Assembly (NCBI GenBank): GCA_037176705.1
Contig: CM073891.1
Coordinates: forward strand, 53,942,571 to 54,006,570
Direction: 5' to 3'
DNA from: Molossus alvarezi
Lineage: Eukaryota > Chordata > Mammalia > Chiroptera > Molossidae
DNA length: 64,000 nt
This document shows, in pieces, positions 1 through 11,821 of this stretch. Position 1 is the stretch's first letter. Each line of letters starts with the position of its first letter. The notes beneath the pieces are model-generated. The model was not told the DNA's origin, made no database searches, and saw only the letters and a list, made by a program, of their open reading frames with translations. Position numbers and translations under genes: made by a program.

Positions 1-3000
1 CCCTTTCTGACCATTCTGTTCCCACACTCTGATCTGCCTGGCATGGTCATTTCTGCATACCACTTCTTTTACTACTAATTAGATGAAAATAGATGCTGTG
101 ATGAACACTTGTTTAATGTTTAGGCTTTAACCACAGTGTTCATACAGTGATTGATTAAATAGCAATTTAATTTGAAAGACATTATTTCCTCTAATGAATT
201 CAGCAAAAACTTCACCCCCCAAAAAATGCCTTTCTGTGCAGTGACATGATTTTCTATTAGTTTCACTTCCCTGTGCAGTCTAGGATCTGTCCTTGGAACG
301 ACTGTACTGGCTGGATCAGGAGAGATTGATACTGAGTCACACCAGCTATGAGAGAAAATAAGGCAGCCGAAATAAGAACCCATGGCACAGTTCATTGGAA
401 CCTGTAGATTTAGCCAGTATTTAAGGAATGGTAATTTTTTTCACAACTAAGACTTTTTAATAAAAAGAAAAAAATTACTGACTATAAAATGTACCATTAA
501 ACATTTTCAACTAATTAAATGCAGCCAAATATAACATAAAATATGCATGCCTGTGGAGGAGATATGCACTCGATGAGTTTGAAAGTAATAATTATATCAC
601 ATGAAATATTTACCCAAAAGCCAACTTTTACTTATTTTCAACTTTTACTCGTTCTCATAAAGCTGCTCTAACTGCCAACTACATCTCAGGACCCAGTGTG
701 GAGTGGCTGACAGCACACTGGTGTGGAATGTTATATTTGGTGAGCTCAGGATTTACGGGGATTTCTAAAACCAGACAATCATCAGAATATAGCGTAGATC
801 CCTGCAGGGCAAGTTGGTTTACAAGGTCTGCAAAGTAATTTATCATGTGCTCTAAGTAGTCAATTCACATAACTTGCAAAACAAACAAAGCATGGAAAGT
901 TTAGTTTTGTAAAATAATCCTAGCCCATGACCAAGTGTAGTCTAGGTATAAACACACGTGTGTCATGTGTGTATCCTGGAGAGTACTGGGAAAGGAAGGG
1001 TTGCATTGTAAGCCTCTGTTACCTTTTCGTATTAACCCTCTGTCTTTCTTTTCTCTTGCACAGATTATTCACTGAGGTTGACTCTACACGGGACTTGAGA
1101 GGAAAGACTTCTAAGAACAAATTATATTGTGAGCCATTTCCTCAGCAACAGGAATACACAGTTATTTTATAATAGCATTTTGAACTAGGGTAAAATGTCC
1201 AGGGACAAAAAGAAGTTCCCTGACTTGTTATATAGTGGCTTCCTAGTAATTTCCTCTTCTTTACCTTTACCTATGTCTTATATTCGTCTAAATAAAATAA
1301 ATATGAAAATATTTCTTTTGTTTGGAAGTATATGAAGCATGATATGGTTTGTTTCTCAGTGCCTAAGATTGTTCTTTACTATTTCTTTTTTCTTAATTTC
1401 CTTTTTATTTTTGAATTTTTCTTTTGCATTATTACTTTAGTCTTAGTAGAAATACATATAATATATGTACTAGTTTGGAGTGGAGAGAGAGAGGGGGAGA
1501 AAAAGAAAGAAGAGTGAGAAAAGAAACTGTATTTTAACAAATTCTTCAGGGGATTCTTACACATGTTAGTTTAAGAGTTGCTGCCCTAGATTTCCAATCT
1601 AGTATTCTTTTTACCTAAGGTGAAGTAGTGTGACTCAATTTACTTAAATCCAATAAACATGCTTTGTATAACTGTTATTGATCAGGGATTCTGTTATGTG
1701 TTTTGTATGCATATATGAGTAATAGATTATCTCTGTCTTCAAGGAATTCACATTTAACATTGTATTTTAAATCATTATGTATTATCACATTGACATAGCT
1801 AGACTCTACTCTACACAACACAACTGCATGCTTTCCATCTGTGTCAGAAATCCACCACTAGGAAGTAATTTCAAAACAAACCTTTCATGATCTCAGTTAT
1901 ATGTCAAGATTTTGAAGCAAGTATGTCAACAGTGTATCTTGACAAGCTTTGATAAATTTCAGATACAAAATTCTGCTCATCTTATGTCTATAGTTTATGC
2001 AGTTTGAGAGGCTGACATTACACATATGTCCCCAGTGCCCAGAGCCATCACAATTGCTTTATTTCAAATCCTCATTCAGAGAAGTGGGTTGCAGAAATGC
2101 TCCTCAGTCTTAAAATTTCAAGGAAAATGTTAGTATAAAACTTTATAACTTCTATTGAATAAAATAGATGTTGAAATGTAGATAAGCGATTTCAATGATG
2201 CATCTGACAAAGTGCTGCCAAAATACCATCAAAAGTTTATACTTTGTTTTCCAATCTTAATGTTCGTAAGAAACCTGGACAAAATGCAGGCAAGATATCT
2301 GCTATTATTTGTTAGTCAACATAAAATTCATTGTGTTAAGAAATTTTTAAATACTAAATAAGTAAAACATAAATACAACAATAAATAAATAAATAAAGTA
2401 AAAGGGTCCAAAGTTTAGGGCTGATCCCATATCAAATGTGAAACCTCAGAGTTTTGAATGTATTTTTCTTGAATTAGAACATGGTTTTTATAATTTTTTT
2501 TTTATTTCTTTCATTCAATGGACTTTATTTTCAGATATTGCACTGTGTTCTGTCATCTGACATTGTGAAAAGCAAGCTGTACCTTTCTTGTATTTTCCCA
2601 CTTCAAAACAATTTCTGAATACCAACATGGACTTTATTCTTTTGGGAAATTCCACGGAAATCTTTAACTCACCTTAGACATGACGTGTCATAAATAGGTT
2701 CAGCCCACTTCTGAGAGCATGCTGAGCATAGCCCATCTGGCAACACTGAGTTGTGGCCTTATTTCTGGCAAAGAAATCATTCGAGTGAGCCAAGAATAAG
2801 AGTATTAGAAGGAATTGCCTATATATCAGACTAAAAGAAAGTGATGAAATCTTCCAGTGGGTACAGAACCATTCCTAGATTAATCTGGCCGCCTTTGCAG
2901 ACACAGGGAATGCCCTTTTCTTCCTCTGTCCACATTGGGATCTACCACTTCCACGCAGGTCACCAGCTGCAGTGATGCATTCAGTTCATTTGAGAAAACA

Positions 3001-3204
3001 CATTTGAACCACAGGCTCTTCATTAAAGTCTAATTTATCTCATAAACATGCTTTTGAAATCTTTAGACACTTAAAGGTGCTAAGTTTAATTTTTATTTCT
3101 ATTCACTAAGTAATTAATTTTATAATGGATCTATTTCCAAACATAAAAAGAAGGATCACTGTACACACCATGAAAGAGGCATGTGGAAGAAGGAAGTCGT
3201 ACTA
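1..3204. other. Unique AT-rich DNA, no gene seen
   Basis: No supported gene. Long open frames are absent and codon-like structure is not visible. Local points: a T-rich stretch followed by a purine-rich (GA/GGGA) stretch near 1380-1520; an (ATAA)n run at about 2381-2397; and a short segment near 1680-1775 that faintly resembles the 3' end of an L2 element. A pyrimidine tract ending in CACAG at about 1044-1064 precedes a short open reading and is discussed as a finding, not as a gene. Confidence 0.6.
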
Positions 3205-3400
3205 GTAATAACAGAAGTAATAATAATAACTAACATGTATTACATTCCATGTGGATGCACTGTACTTGGTATTTTACCTTGGCTATATTTTTTGTTTAAA
3301 CAACTTTATAAGTAGGTATTGCTATTAGCCTCAGTTTAATAATTGAAGACATTGAGGCGTAGGCAGGTTACAGACCTTGAACCAAGTGGACAGAACTAGG
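3205..3400 (-). repeat. MIR SINE (ancient)
   Basis: Read on the minus strand this matches the general order of a mammalian MIR. On the plus strand one sees the decayed block for 'increasing size, lowest-value, ACAACTTTATAAGTAGGTA', then a CCTCAGTTTA block, then a GAGGCGTAGGCAGGTTACAGA block equivalent to the 'gaggcacagagaggttaag' core. Heavy decay fits the known pre-eutherian age of MIR. The family call is from memory of the consensus. Confidence 0.65.
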
Positions 3401-3429
3401 AAATACATGCATTGGAAGTAAAAGAAACA

Positions 3430-3610
3430 TAGTACATTAAAACTCCACATACATTATCTGAATTAATCTATATACAAATCCTCAGAATACAATCCTTTGC
3501 CATATTTGTAATCTTCAAATCATTATTAGGTTAAATATCTTCCCCAATACTACACACATAGGATTCTGATTTATACCTCAGTCTGATTCCAAACACCATG
3601 ATTTGTCCAT
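3430..3610 (-). repeat. Second MIR-like SINE fragment
   Basis: This directly follows the previous MIR and shows the same order of blocks: ACATACATTATCTGAATTAA, then AATCCTCAGAATACAAT, then TTAAATATCTTCCCCAATAC and ATTCTGATTTATACCTCAGTCTGATTCC. That is the order of a minus-strand MIR core and tRNA-like head, strongly diverged. It may be a second insertion or part of a tandem pair with the copy just upstream. Confidence 0.5.
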
Positions 3611-3657
3611 TAAGACTGCAAACAATTAGCTTTCTTTCTTAGAAGGAGTATTTTTAG

Positions 3658-4170
3658 TGTGGCAGGATAATAAGAAGCTAGGAAAATGCCTGAGTAAGTA
3701 GAATAGGGAAACTGAGACAAGAAAATTAAATAAGGCAAACTATTTGAAAAACTTAACAGCCAGCTATGAGTCACAAGACCTTATCTTCCCCAACCAAGGA
3801 CACCTGAGAGCAAATGGTCTACACTTCTCCTCCCTAACCAGAGAATACATAGCTAAAATCACCTTGGTCTGGGAAATAGAGAACAAAAACCCAATTAATG
3901 ACATTTGTTCCAGCTAAACTCAAGGACAAATGAAACTGGGGAATAAATAACAAAAACCTCATTAGAGTAAGACAGACCCAAGATAAACTAAAGCAGTAAA
4001 ACAGACCAAAGACTAATCCAAAACTTTCCTATATGCACATTTTGATACATCAGCACATTAAAAATGCACCTGGAAAGCAGATGAATATTCTGCTAAAATC
4101 CTCCCTTAAGATTCTGGCCCACAGAAAGAAAGAAAAAAAGAGGGAGAGGGAGACAGGGAGAGAGAGAGAG

Positions 4171-4201
<31 letters not shown>

Positions 4202-4700
4202 CAAACAGAGAGAGAGAGAGAGAGAGACAAACAGAGAGAGAGAGGAAAACCCCTCAGGACAAAGAGTCAATGTGGTCTCACTCTAGAGTACGCTCATGCT
4301 CATGTTTCTTCCTGGGCATAAACTTTTTGTTTCTTCCTAAACTCTAAGGGTCCCCATGTGACTTACAACCAGGGGAACAGTAGGCAGCAGCAGCTTGTCC
4401 AGGGCTCACCCCTGATCCTGTCTCAAAGGCCCCCTTTTTCTCAGACTTCCCAGTGAGCTAAAGCAGCCCTGCCTTGACTCACTTTGTAGGGAGCCAAAGC
4501 AGAGACTGCCCTAGGCTCTCCTGTTGTTTCTTCTACTCTAAGCCCTTCCTTTGTTTCACTGTCCCCAGCTTTAATAAACGTACTCTCAAAATCACCTGGT
4601 CTCATGTTGTAAAATCTTTTATACATAAAGTCAAAAACCCACACACTACAGGCTGGCCTGAGGCAGACCTGCCCAGGTCTGTCCCTGTCTGATAGGAAAA
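3658..4700 (+). repeat. LTR-like block, probably an ERV1-type solo LTR
   Basis: The block begins TGTGGCAGG and its 3' third has the architecture of a retroviral LTR: a polyadenylation signal AATAAA at 4573-4578 in a GC-richer setting, then a CACCTGGTCTCATG stretch like an R/U5 region. No internal gag, pol or env sequence is seen beside it, so a solo LTR is the natural reading. I could not find a clean CA end or matching target duplications, so both ends are approximate, and a composite of two old repeats is possible. A purine microsatellite is embedded in it. Confidence 0.35.
4122..4250. repeat. Purine-rich (GA)n microsatellite with ACAAACAG interruptions
   Basis: An almost pure purine run on the plus strand: AGAAAGAAAG, then GGGAGAGG, then long GAGAGA tracts interrupted by ACACACAGAG and twice by ACAAACAGAG at a similar spacing. 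The repeated interruption suggests that the array grew by unequal duplication of a longer unit. Homopurine tracts of this type can form triplex DNA in principle; nothing in the sequence shows that it does. Confidence 0.85.
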
Positions 4701-7700
4701 TAAGGAGAAAACGGGCAGGAGGAGAAAAGGAAGCTACTTAGTTAAGAGGAATTAAAAGATTTTCAGATGTTCTTTACACCATAGTGTAGTATAAAGCTGT
4801 GACAACACCCCAGTTATGACATCATTGAAACTATGACCATTTCCAGGTTTCTATCTAATCTATATCTCTGATCTTTCATTAATATGGACAGCAGTAATGG
4901 ACTATACCAATACCAGTCTGACACTATTTCATCTCTAAGGAAAAATATATAGGATATTCCCCCACAGGGAAAAGCCACATTCACACGGTACTTTTACTCA
5001 CTTAGTCCCTTATATAAGAACTGAACATCATTTTGCCTAAAAGTGAAAAACACTCCTAGTCACCAGAAAGTCATGTCAAAAATAAAATGCCAAGTCAGAT
5101 GATACAGTAGGTAAATATAAAACATTATACCTCTCATTGTCTCTGTTTCTCTCCGTACCTTAACCACAAGCTCTCAATTGAAATGTACATTGGTTTTACA
5201 CTCACTTTCTAGCACCTTTATAGATGGCTATTAACAACTTTGCAGTATAAAGAAGTGATTTTTTTTAAATTATAGATATTTGAGAAATTTTGTAATCAAA
5301 ATCATGAAAATGTGTTTTAATTAACAAAATAGATTTTTGACATATTTAGAAAAATGAATGGCTGCTTTATTTCATCATCTCACATAAAAATGTGCTAAAA
5401 TCTGTGAAGGCTTAAATGAATTCAAATAAGAAACTTCTTCGCCATTTTTGTACATTACTATTAACTCATTTTGGTTGCATTATTAGTATGCCTCTTTAAG
5501 ACAATGATTCATTCACCTCAGGCAAGAAGCAGAGTGATATATATATTACATGAAAACCAAACCCCCAAGGTGCTTCAACTTAAACTGCAAGTCTACTTTG
5601 TCAAGGCCAGATGATCCAATGGGAATGACGGATTTGGCAGAATCAAGTTGTAATATTCGAAGGATTGTCACAAACTTGGTCAAGATCTGTCCTTAAGAAC
5701 GCATGTCAATTGCATCGCATTCTAATATATATTTTTCTTCATATTGACTTTTATTTCTTAGGGACTAGCAGGGTACAATTTTCTTATTATCAATTTCAAA
5801 TTCAGAACACATGTTGATGTCTTAAAATGAACCAAATTTATACATAAATTTATTTCAGATTCTTTAAATTTATATTTTTGATAGTGACAAAACTTTAGCC
5901 TTATAGTAATCACTATATAGATACTAAATAAACACTGACATTTAAAAAATATCAGTATGATCCTGATGGGTCAGTTTAACCTGAAAATTTTGACTTATGT
6001 ATTCAGATTTCCCAAGAAGTAATAAGTTAAGAGAACGTAAGTCATCCTTTAAAAAAAAGTATCCAAAACAGTTTTCGTCTTCCAAAACTTGGGAGGGTCA
6101 CAAACACTCATAACATTCTTAGCAAATTAGTAATTTTTTCATTGCATGTACTAGGCCAAAAAAAATACCTAACAGTTCCATTTCTTTAGTAGCTAATACC
6201 AAACACCTTAATACATATTTATGTCCTAACAACTTAGTAGGCTTTTGGAAAAAAGTACACATCAATTGAAAGAACAAAATAATGTTTTTGGTTCATTCTT
6301 AAGTAACCACAATTACTTACAAATTGGATATGTGCACCTGTCTGGCTCTGCAAACCCTTAAGTCAGAACAAGCACTCACAAGCTTATTTCCTGTCTCACA
6401 CTGATTTTCATATGGAACTTACTTTTTATCATGCCACCGCAGGAAACACAGTTTAGCAAGTTATGATGTCATCAGAAGGAATGTAGCTCAGTATAAGTTG
6501 ATATTCTTAATAGTTCAGTTCACTCCGTGTCTGACATGGGTTGAGTGTTGTGTTTTCCTCAAATTTTTTAAATATTATGCTGGTCTCCCAGGAGTCTACT
6601 GCAGCTTTGGAGAGAATGCCTCAGTACATAGTTTGGGAAGTGCAGTTGTAGTTTGTAGATTTTGTTGTCATTTAGACATATCAAAAATAACACTAATTTT
6701 TTTAATGCTGTTGTTTTACTACTAAATTCAATAGTTTCAGCGTACTAACCTTCCTTCCGCCACATGCGCGGAACCCTGGGTAGAGGAGATTAGGGACAGC
6801 AAGCAGCTGGTTCTAATCACTCTCTATTGGACTGAGATGTGAGAAGTAGCAAATGCATGAAGGCCCTGGAGCAGGGAGGCTTGTTGTTCTAACAATACTT
6901 TTCCAGAGTTCTACTTTTAAGCTTATTGTTGGTTGTGCAGAATTCCAGGGAAATATATTTGATAGGGCTTTTGTCTATAGGAACATTTTGATTGCAACAT
7001 AAATAATGTCATGTTGGGTGTAGTGAAGATTCAGAATAATAGGTAAAGAGATACTTTCATATGGAAACTTTCTATATTCAGTTTATTCTCTAATCAGTTC
7101 ACCTAAAGATTGTTTTACAGTGTCCGGGCACTATTTCTTCCTGTTAATATCCAAGAACTATCTCTTTACAGTTATTATTAAATGCACCATCCTGGCTAAT
7201 TTCATATTTCCTGGAGAAAAAGGTAGCAATACTATTAGTACTCACAGTGTCATGAAACAATACAGGAAATGCCTCTACAGTTTCTGCACATAATTTATAT
7301 AACAATAGTTACATCATCAGTCATGAATCTTTATTTTCTGTAGTGCTGCCCATGAATATTGATTTTCAGTGACTTTTTGCAAGGTTGCTAATGATACTAT
7401 ACTTTGTTGATGATGACAGCAAATACAAGTCTTCCCCACAACATAAATAAGCATATGACTAATAATCATTTTCTGGTCAGGTTAAATTTATCTTTAAAAA
7501 TTTGTTGACATAAATGTAGAACAGCACATATTTTAGCCATGTCTTCTCTTGGAATCATTAGTGATTAATCACTAGATTCCTAGAATGTGATCTTTTTCGA
7601 TGTTGACTGTATTCCCACCTCCCACACACAGGGCGGATGTCAATCAGAAGGGCCTATTGATCCTGCAGAATGACAATCTCATAAGCTGTTGGTGGAGATA

Positions 7701-7846
7701 GACATGGATACCCTGAGCATGTCCTGTCATATGGCCTGGAGCCTATGGAGGGTTCTCCCTGGCTGCCAGTAGCGAGGAGTGGGTGGAGGGTTGGGCATGG
7801 TTTAAAGCTAAGACAAACATTTTAAACCACTTCAGTTAAAAGTTGT
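4701..7846. other. Unique AT-rich DNA, no gene seen
   Basis: No gene and no clear repeat family recognised over about 3.1 kb. It includes short TA-rich patches (5529-5548, 5730-5745) and a slightly GC-richer patch near 6760-6880. A GC-richer stretch at 7615-7800 (GGGCGGATGTCAATCAGAAG and onward) looks unlike its surroundings and could be an old repeat, but I could not assign it. Confidence 0.55.
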
Positions 7847-8058
7847 TTGCCCTGGCCTATTTGGCTCAGTTGGTTGGGCATTGTCCCATGCACTAGAAAG
7901 CTGCAGTTCGATTCTCTGTCAGGCCACATGCCCGGGTTCCAGGCTCCATCCCTGGTAGGGGCTTGCAGGAAGCAGCCATTGCATATTAAGCTCTCAAACT
8001 GATGTTTCTCCCTCTCCCTTCCTCTCTTTCTCTAAGAAAAAAATAAATAAAATAAAAT
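7847..8058 (+). mobile_element. VES-type tRNA-derived SINE (older subfamily)
   Basis: It starts with CCTGGCCTATTTGGCTCAGT, a decayed tRNA-like head with A-box sequence, continues through a B-box-like GTTCGATTCTC, a TCCCTGGTAGGGGC block and the CT-rich run, and ends CTCTTTCTCTAAG plus an AATAAATAAAATA tail. The 8-bp direct repeat AAAGTTGT (7839-7846 and 8059-8066) is the likely target-site duplication. Non-coding. It was mobilised in trans by LINE-1, as judged from the A-rich tail and the duplication. Confidence 0.85.
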
Positions 8059-8066
8059 AAAGTTGT

Positions 8067-9535
8067 AGGACTTTAAGGTAGCAACATCAAGCAGTACATA
8101 AAAGTAAATTTGGCTGTGCTGGCTTCTGGAATTCTGAGTGGTGAGCGATGTTATCCAGGTGTGTTTTTTAGTGAATGAGCCATTGGAAATAAGCACAATG
8201 CTATTAATCCTTCTTGGGCAGGATGCCATTCTTCCAATAGTCTTTCCCTTGGGATTCTTTTAAAACCTTACCCCAAATATATTCATGAAATTAAGAAATA
8301 CATCACAAAGCTTCCCTTTTCAGTTTGTGTCTCCCTGCAATCTGTGAGATCAAAAACAGGACTTTATCATTGTGTAGACCTAGGTTGTCTAATACCCCAG
8401 AATATTAATAAAAATTGGAAAAGATCAAGCACTCTGGAGTGAATTTCAATGTAACTGTGATCTTTCAAAGTATCATCATCTCGATTAAGACCTGCTACAA
8501 AGAAAAAAAAAATGCAATAGAAGTGGAAAGTTATAAATTCTTGTCAGATAATGATGAAGTTCATGTGCATTCCTCAATTATATATTATTTTGACAATTAT
8601 CCTGCTTATTTTGTTGGGTTTTGTTTGTGTATTTCTTATGTGGGTAGGTTGACATACTTGACATAAGTCATGCTGTCATACAAAGATATTTAGATCAGAT
8701 GCCAGGAGTTTCTAGACCAACCTGTGTATTCCTGTACTAACCACATTTTGTGAAGCTACAACCTTATATTAAAATCATTATATAAACTCTAATACCCCAT
8801 TATATATTAAAATTCTAGATAGCTATGGTCTTAAGTTAATAAATAACTGTGACTTGAATGGACATGGCCCAATTTTATATAATTTTGACCACATCCTTCA
8901 TCATTTACCTCTGATTAATTTCTGAATTAAAGAAATTGAATCCATCCTAGACAGTTGTTAAACTATAATTAGCATTCACATTAACCCTCTCCCAAAAACA
9001 GGGTGAACAGATTTAACATGACTAATATAATCTGAGGTAACTAGGACAAAGGTTCCTAACCACATTGCAAAAGACCTAGAGCTGAGACTATGTCGGTGGG
9101 TCTTACTTTTCTTCTCATTCTTAGATAATAAGGGAATTGCCATTACTTTATGCCATAAATACAGCTTTACCTGGTAATTTAAAATATTCAGTTCAATTTA
9201 TTTATTGATATTTTAACCTTCTTTTAAGAGTAAAAATGTTTCCTCCATAACTAGGGTCAGAGACAAGAGAAACTTAGAAAGGGCTGGGGGATTCTTTTCT
9301 TTTTCCTGTTTACTCCTCTCCAATTAAATATCACCATTTGACATTCAGCCAAGGTCAAAAGGGAGGAGAGAAGGGTAAAAAATAGGTGTTGTTTGTTTGT
9401 TTGGCTTTGGCTTTGTAATTTAAATTATTTTCTACTTAATGAGAATTCTTTTTACCTTCAGTATCTAAATTTACTAATTCATCATAATTTTACTGGTTAG
9501 TTTTATTTTTTACAGTGTTTACTAGAAGAGTAAGT
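8067..9535. other. Unique AT-rich DNA, no gene seen
   Basis: No supported gene or clear repeat. Open frames up to about 80 codons occur by chance in AT-rich sequence, with no similarity that I recognise. A GTTTGTTTGTTTGGCTTTGG run lies near 9388-9410. Confidence 0.55.
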
Positions 9536-9539
9536 CTAC

Positions 9540-10211
9540 CATGGCCCTGAGCCTCCATGCATATTCTGGTTGAATGTGCCAGATTGCAACGCTTATCCTG
9601 ATAGAGAAGTTCCTGCAGCTAATCAGAGGCTAATAAGTTGGTGAAGAAGACCACAGAGTGATTATATGTATCTCTTTGCTCTAGAAAAGAAGGCACCTGG
9701 TTTGTTTATTGCTGCTACAATGTTTGATGCCAAAAAAAGCGACCCTGTCATTGGCCCCAGTTTCCGCCCTGTAAAGCAGCCTACGGAGTGTGAAGGGATG
9801 ACAAAGGACCAGCACCTGTATGCTGACCCTGCCGCTGCTGCTGTCAGGCTTTCACCTCTGAGTCACGAATCTCCTGTCTCGTGTCCGTTTCCGTGAAACT
9901 GTGCCCAGTTATCTTGCGAGTAGGGAAATTCGACAGTCTTCAAAGTTCTTGACAGCGTTGGGCCATAAGAACGGGCTGTTGCCACAGATATGACTTTCTG
10001 GAAAAGGAGGGAGACCTGAACCCCATTGACCAACTGATGGGGTGAAAGAGGAGTTCTTGGGAATCTGCATTAAATATATTAACCACACTGTATAATTAAA
10101 TAAACAATATACATTTTTGCCTGCTAATGAAGAGGAATTGGGCAGTTCTTAGCAGTATATTTCTTAAATATTTAATAATTAAATATTTAATTTGATTTAA
10201 AAAAAAAAAAT
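9540..10211 (+). pseudogene. Possible processed pseudogene, parent gene not identified
   Basis: This stretch stands out from its neighbours: it is GC-richer, keeps several CpGs (AAGCGACCC, TTCCGCCC, CTACGGAG, GCCGCTGCTG) and reads like protein in shifting frames. One frame holds a 76-codon open reading at 9666-9896 (…KKSDPVIGPSFRPVKQ…). After frame changes another ends in YDFLEKEGDLNPIDQLMG and a TGA stop at 10042-10044. Downstream are AATAAA-like signals (about 10099) and an A-run at about 10199-10210, as expected for a reverse-transcribed mRNA. I see no introns and no clear target duplications. I do not recognise the parent gene; an exon of a real gene or an unknown repeat remain possible. 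Confidence 0.35.
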
Positions 10212-10263
10212 CCTTCCAAAATGTTAATAAGGAAAAAGAAGTAACTATTTTAGTTATGCATTA

Positions 10264-10303
10264 CTAAAAAACAAAAAACAAAAATAAACAAAGAAACAAA
10301 AAG
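10264..10303. repeat. A-rich (AAACAAAAA)n low-complexity run
   Basis: AAAAAACAAAAAACAAAAA-type sequence without a recognisable retroelement body directly upstream. It may be the decayed tail of an older insertion or simple slippage. Confidence 0.6.
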
Positions 10304-10695
10304 CTTAGTTCAAAAGAGACAGCTATTTTCTTGGTTAATTAATTTAGCAGTAATTAATTTAGCATTTCACACTCATATCACTATCAGAATTGTTACCTTA
10401 AGAAAGTCACTATCAGACTAAATACTAATGAATGAAATCCAGTTTAAGATTAAAAATCAAAGATAGTAGGAACTTATTATTTACTATATTATAATTAACA
10501 TCAAGGATATACATAAATTTTAATCTATGTATTTTTCACCATATTGTCTGCCCCCTTTTCTCCAACTATACTTGATCACAGGGGTGGAGAAATTCCAGCC
10601 CATGGACCGCATAACGGCCCTGAAATCATTTGGTCAGGCCCTGCCAAGGCAACCGCAGGTAGGATTCAAAATTCAATAAATCTAGGAACTTTTCT

Positions 10696-10758
10696 TTTTT
10701 ATCCTCACCAGAGGACATTTTTCCATTTTTTGTTCAGATTGAGTGGGAGGGAGAGAGA

Positions 10759-10810
<52 letters not shown>

Positions 10811-10969
10811 TCCACGTGAAAGGGACACATCGAGTGGCTGCCACCTGCACAATCAACCAGGGCCGGGGACAAACTGCAACCGAGGTACGCGCCCTTAGCA
10901 GGAACCGAACCCAGGTCTCTCTGGACCACAGGTCGACACTCTAACCGCTGAGCCAAACCGGCCAGGGCC
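10696..10969 (-). mobile_element. Young VES-type SINE inserted in hAT copy 1 (5' part)
   Basis: Minus-strand SINE with head CTGGCCGGTTTGGCTCAGCG at its right end and the tail GGAAAAATGTCCTCTGGTGA at its left end. It is bounded by a 12-bp target duplication, AGGAACTTTTCT (10684-10695) and AGGAGCTTTTCT (10970-10981). Its internal CT tract has expanded into a (GA)n run at about 10760-10806, far longer than in sister copies. It belongs to the same tail subfamily as the SINEs at 11324, 45148 and 59092. Confidence 0.9.
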
Positions 10970-11323
10970 AGGAGCTTTTCTCATAGCAACATATTTATAT
11001 TAAGTGAATCATAAATATAACGTAAATTTTGAGGGACAAGCAAGGAATGTCTATTACGGGATAGACAGGACACATATGAGTACATGAAGGGACAGACATA
11101 TGTGCTTCTCGTCAGCTGCCCGAAGTCCATCTGCCTATATTGTGGTGACTCAGAGGACAGTCAGTGTCAGGCAGGCTGGGGGTGTACACATTGCGAAAGT
11201 GCTAACACGCTGTGGTGAAACTACTGGGATCCAGTGATGATGACATGAGATGTGCTGGAATGATTCCTTGTGAAGTTGATGATACCTACCATAGGTGACT
11301 GACGATGATGTTGTCAACTTCTT

Positions 11324-11577
11324 CTTTTTTTTTTTTTTAATCCTCATCCGAGGACATTTTTCCATTTTTTGTACAGACAGAGTGGGAGGGAGAGAGGGGA
11401 AGAGAGAGAGAGGGAAACATCGATGTGAAAGGGACACATCGAGTGGCTGCCACCCGCACGACCAACCAGGGCCGGGGACAAACTGCAACTGAGGTACATG
11501 CCCTTAGCGGGAACCGAACCCGGGTCTCTCCGGACCGCATGCTGATGCTCTAACTGCTGAGCCAAACTGGCCAGGGC
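11324..11577 (-). mobile_element. Young VES-type SINE inserted in hAT copy 1 (before the transposase)
   Basis: Minus-strand, full-length SINE with an exact 10-bp target duplication TCAACTTCTT (11314-11323 and 11578-11587), a poly-T start (a poly-A tail on its own strand), the GGAAAAATGTCCTCGGATGA tail module and a complete tRNA-like head. It lies upstream of the transposase ATG. The short open frames across it are SINE sequence, not a gene. Confidence 0.92.
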
Positions 11578-11821
11578 TCAACTTCTTTACTGCCACAGAT
11601 TTAACCTTTATCCACACGATCAACCATGCTTGCAAAAACTGAATCTCAGATGAAGATCAAGGAAGTTACAGTACACAAAAAAGACCTCAAGAGTTGATGA
11701 TACAAATGTTGAATATGTTCCAAATCCAAGATTAGAACAGCGATTAAAGCATAATAATCACATCATTGGTGACACACACACTGGGTAGTTATTAAAATTT
11801 AAGTGGTGTGACGTCCTACAA

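Noticed and set aside
4033..4347. 104-codon open frame rich in RERERE
   Set aside because: Translation of a purine microsatellite within an LTR-like repeat.
10544..11565. Several open frames giving similar peptides (MAQRLE…/…PGSVPAKGTYLGCSLSP), also at 45177-45431 and 59046-59324
   Set aside because: They all lie in copies of the same SINE and resemble each other for that reason; the SINE is non-coding RNA-derived sequence, so this is not a protein family.
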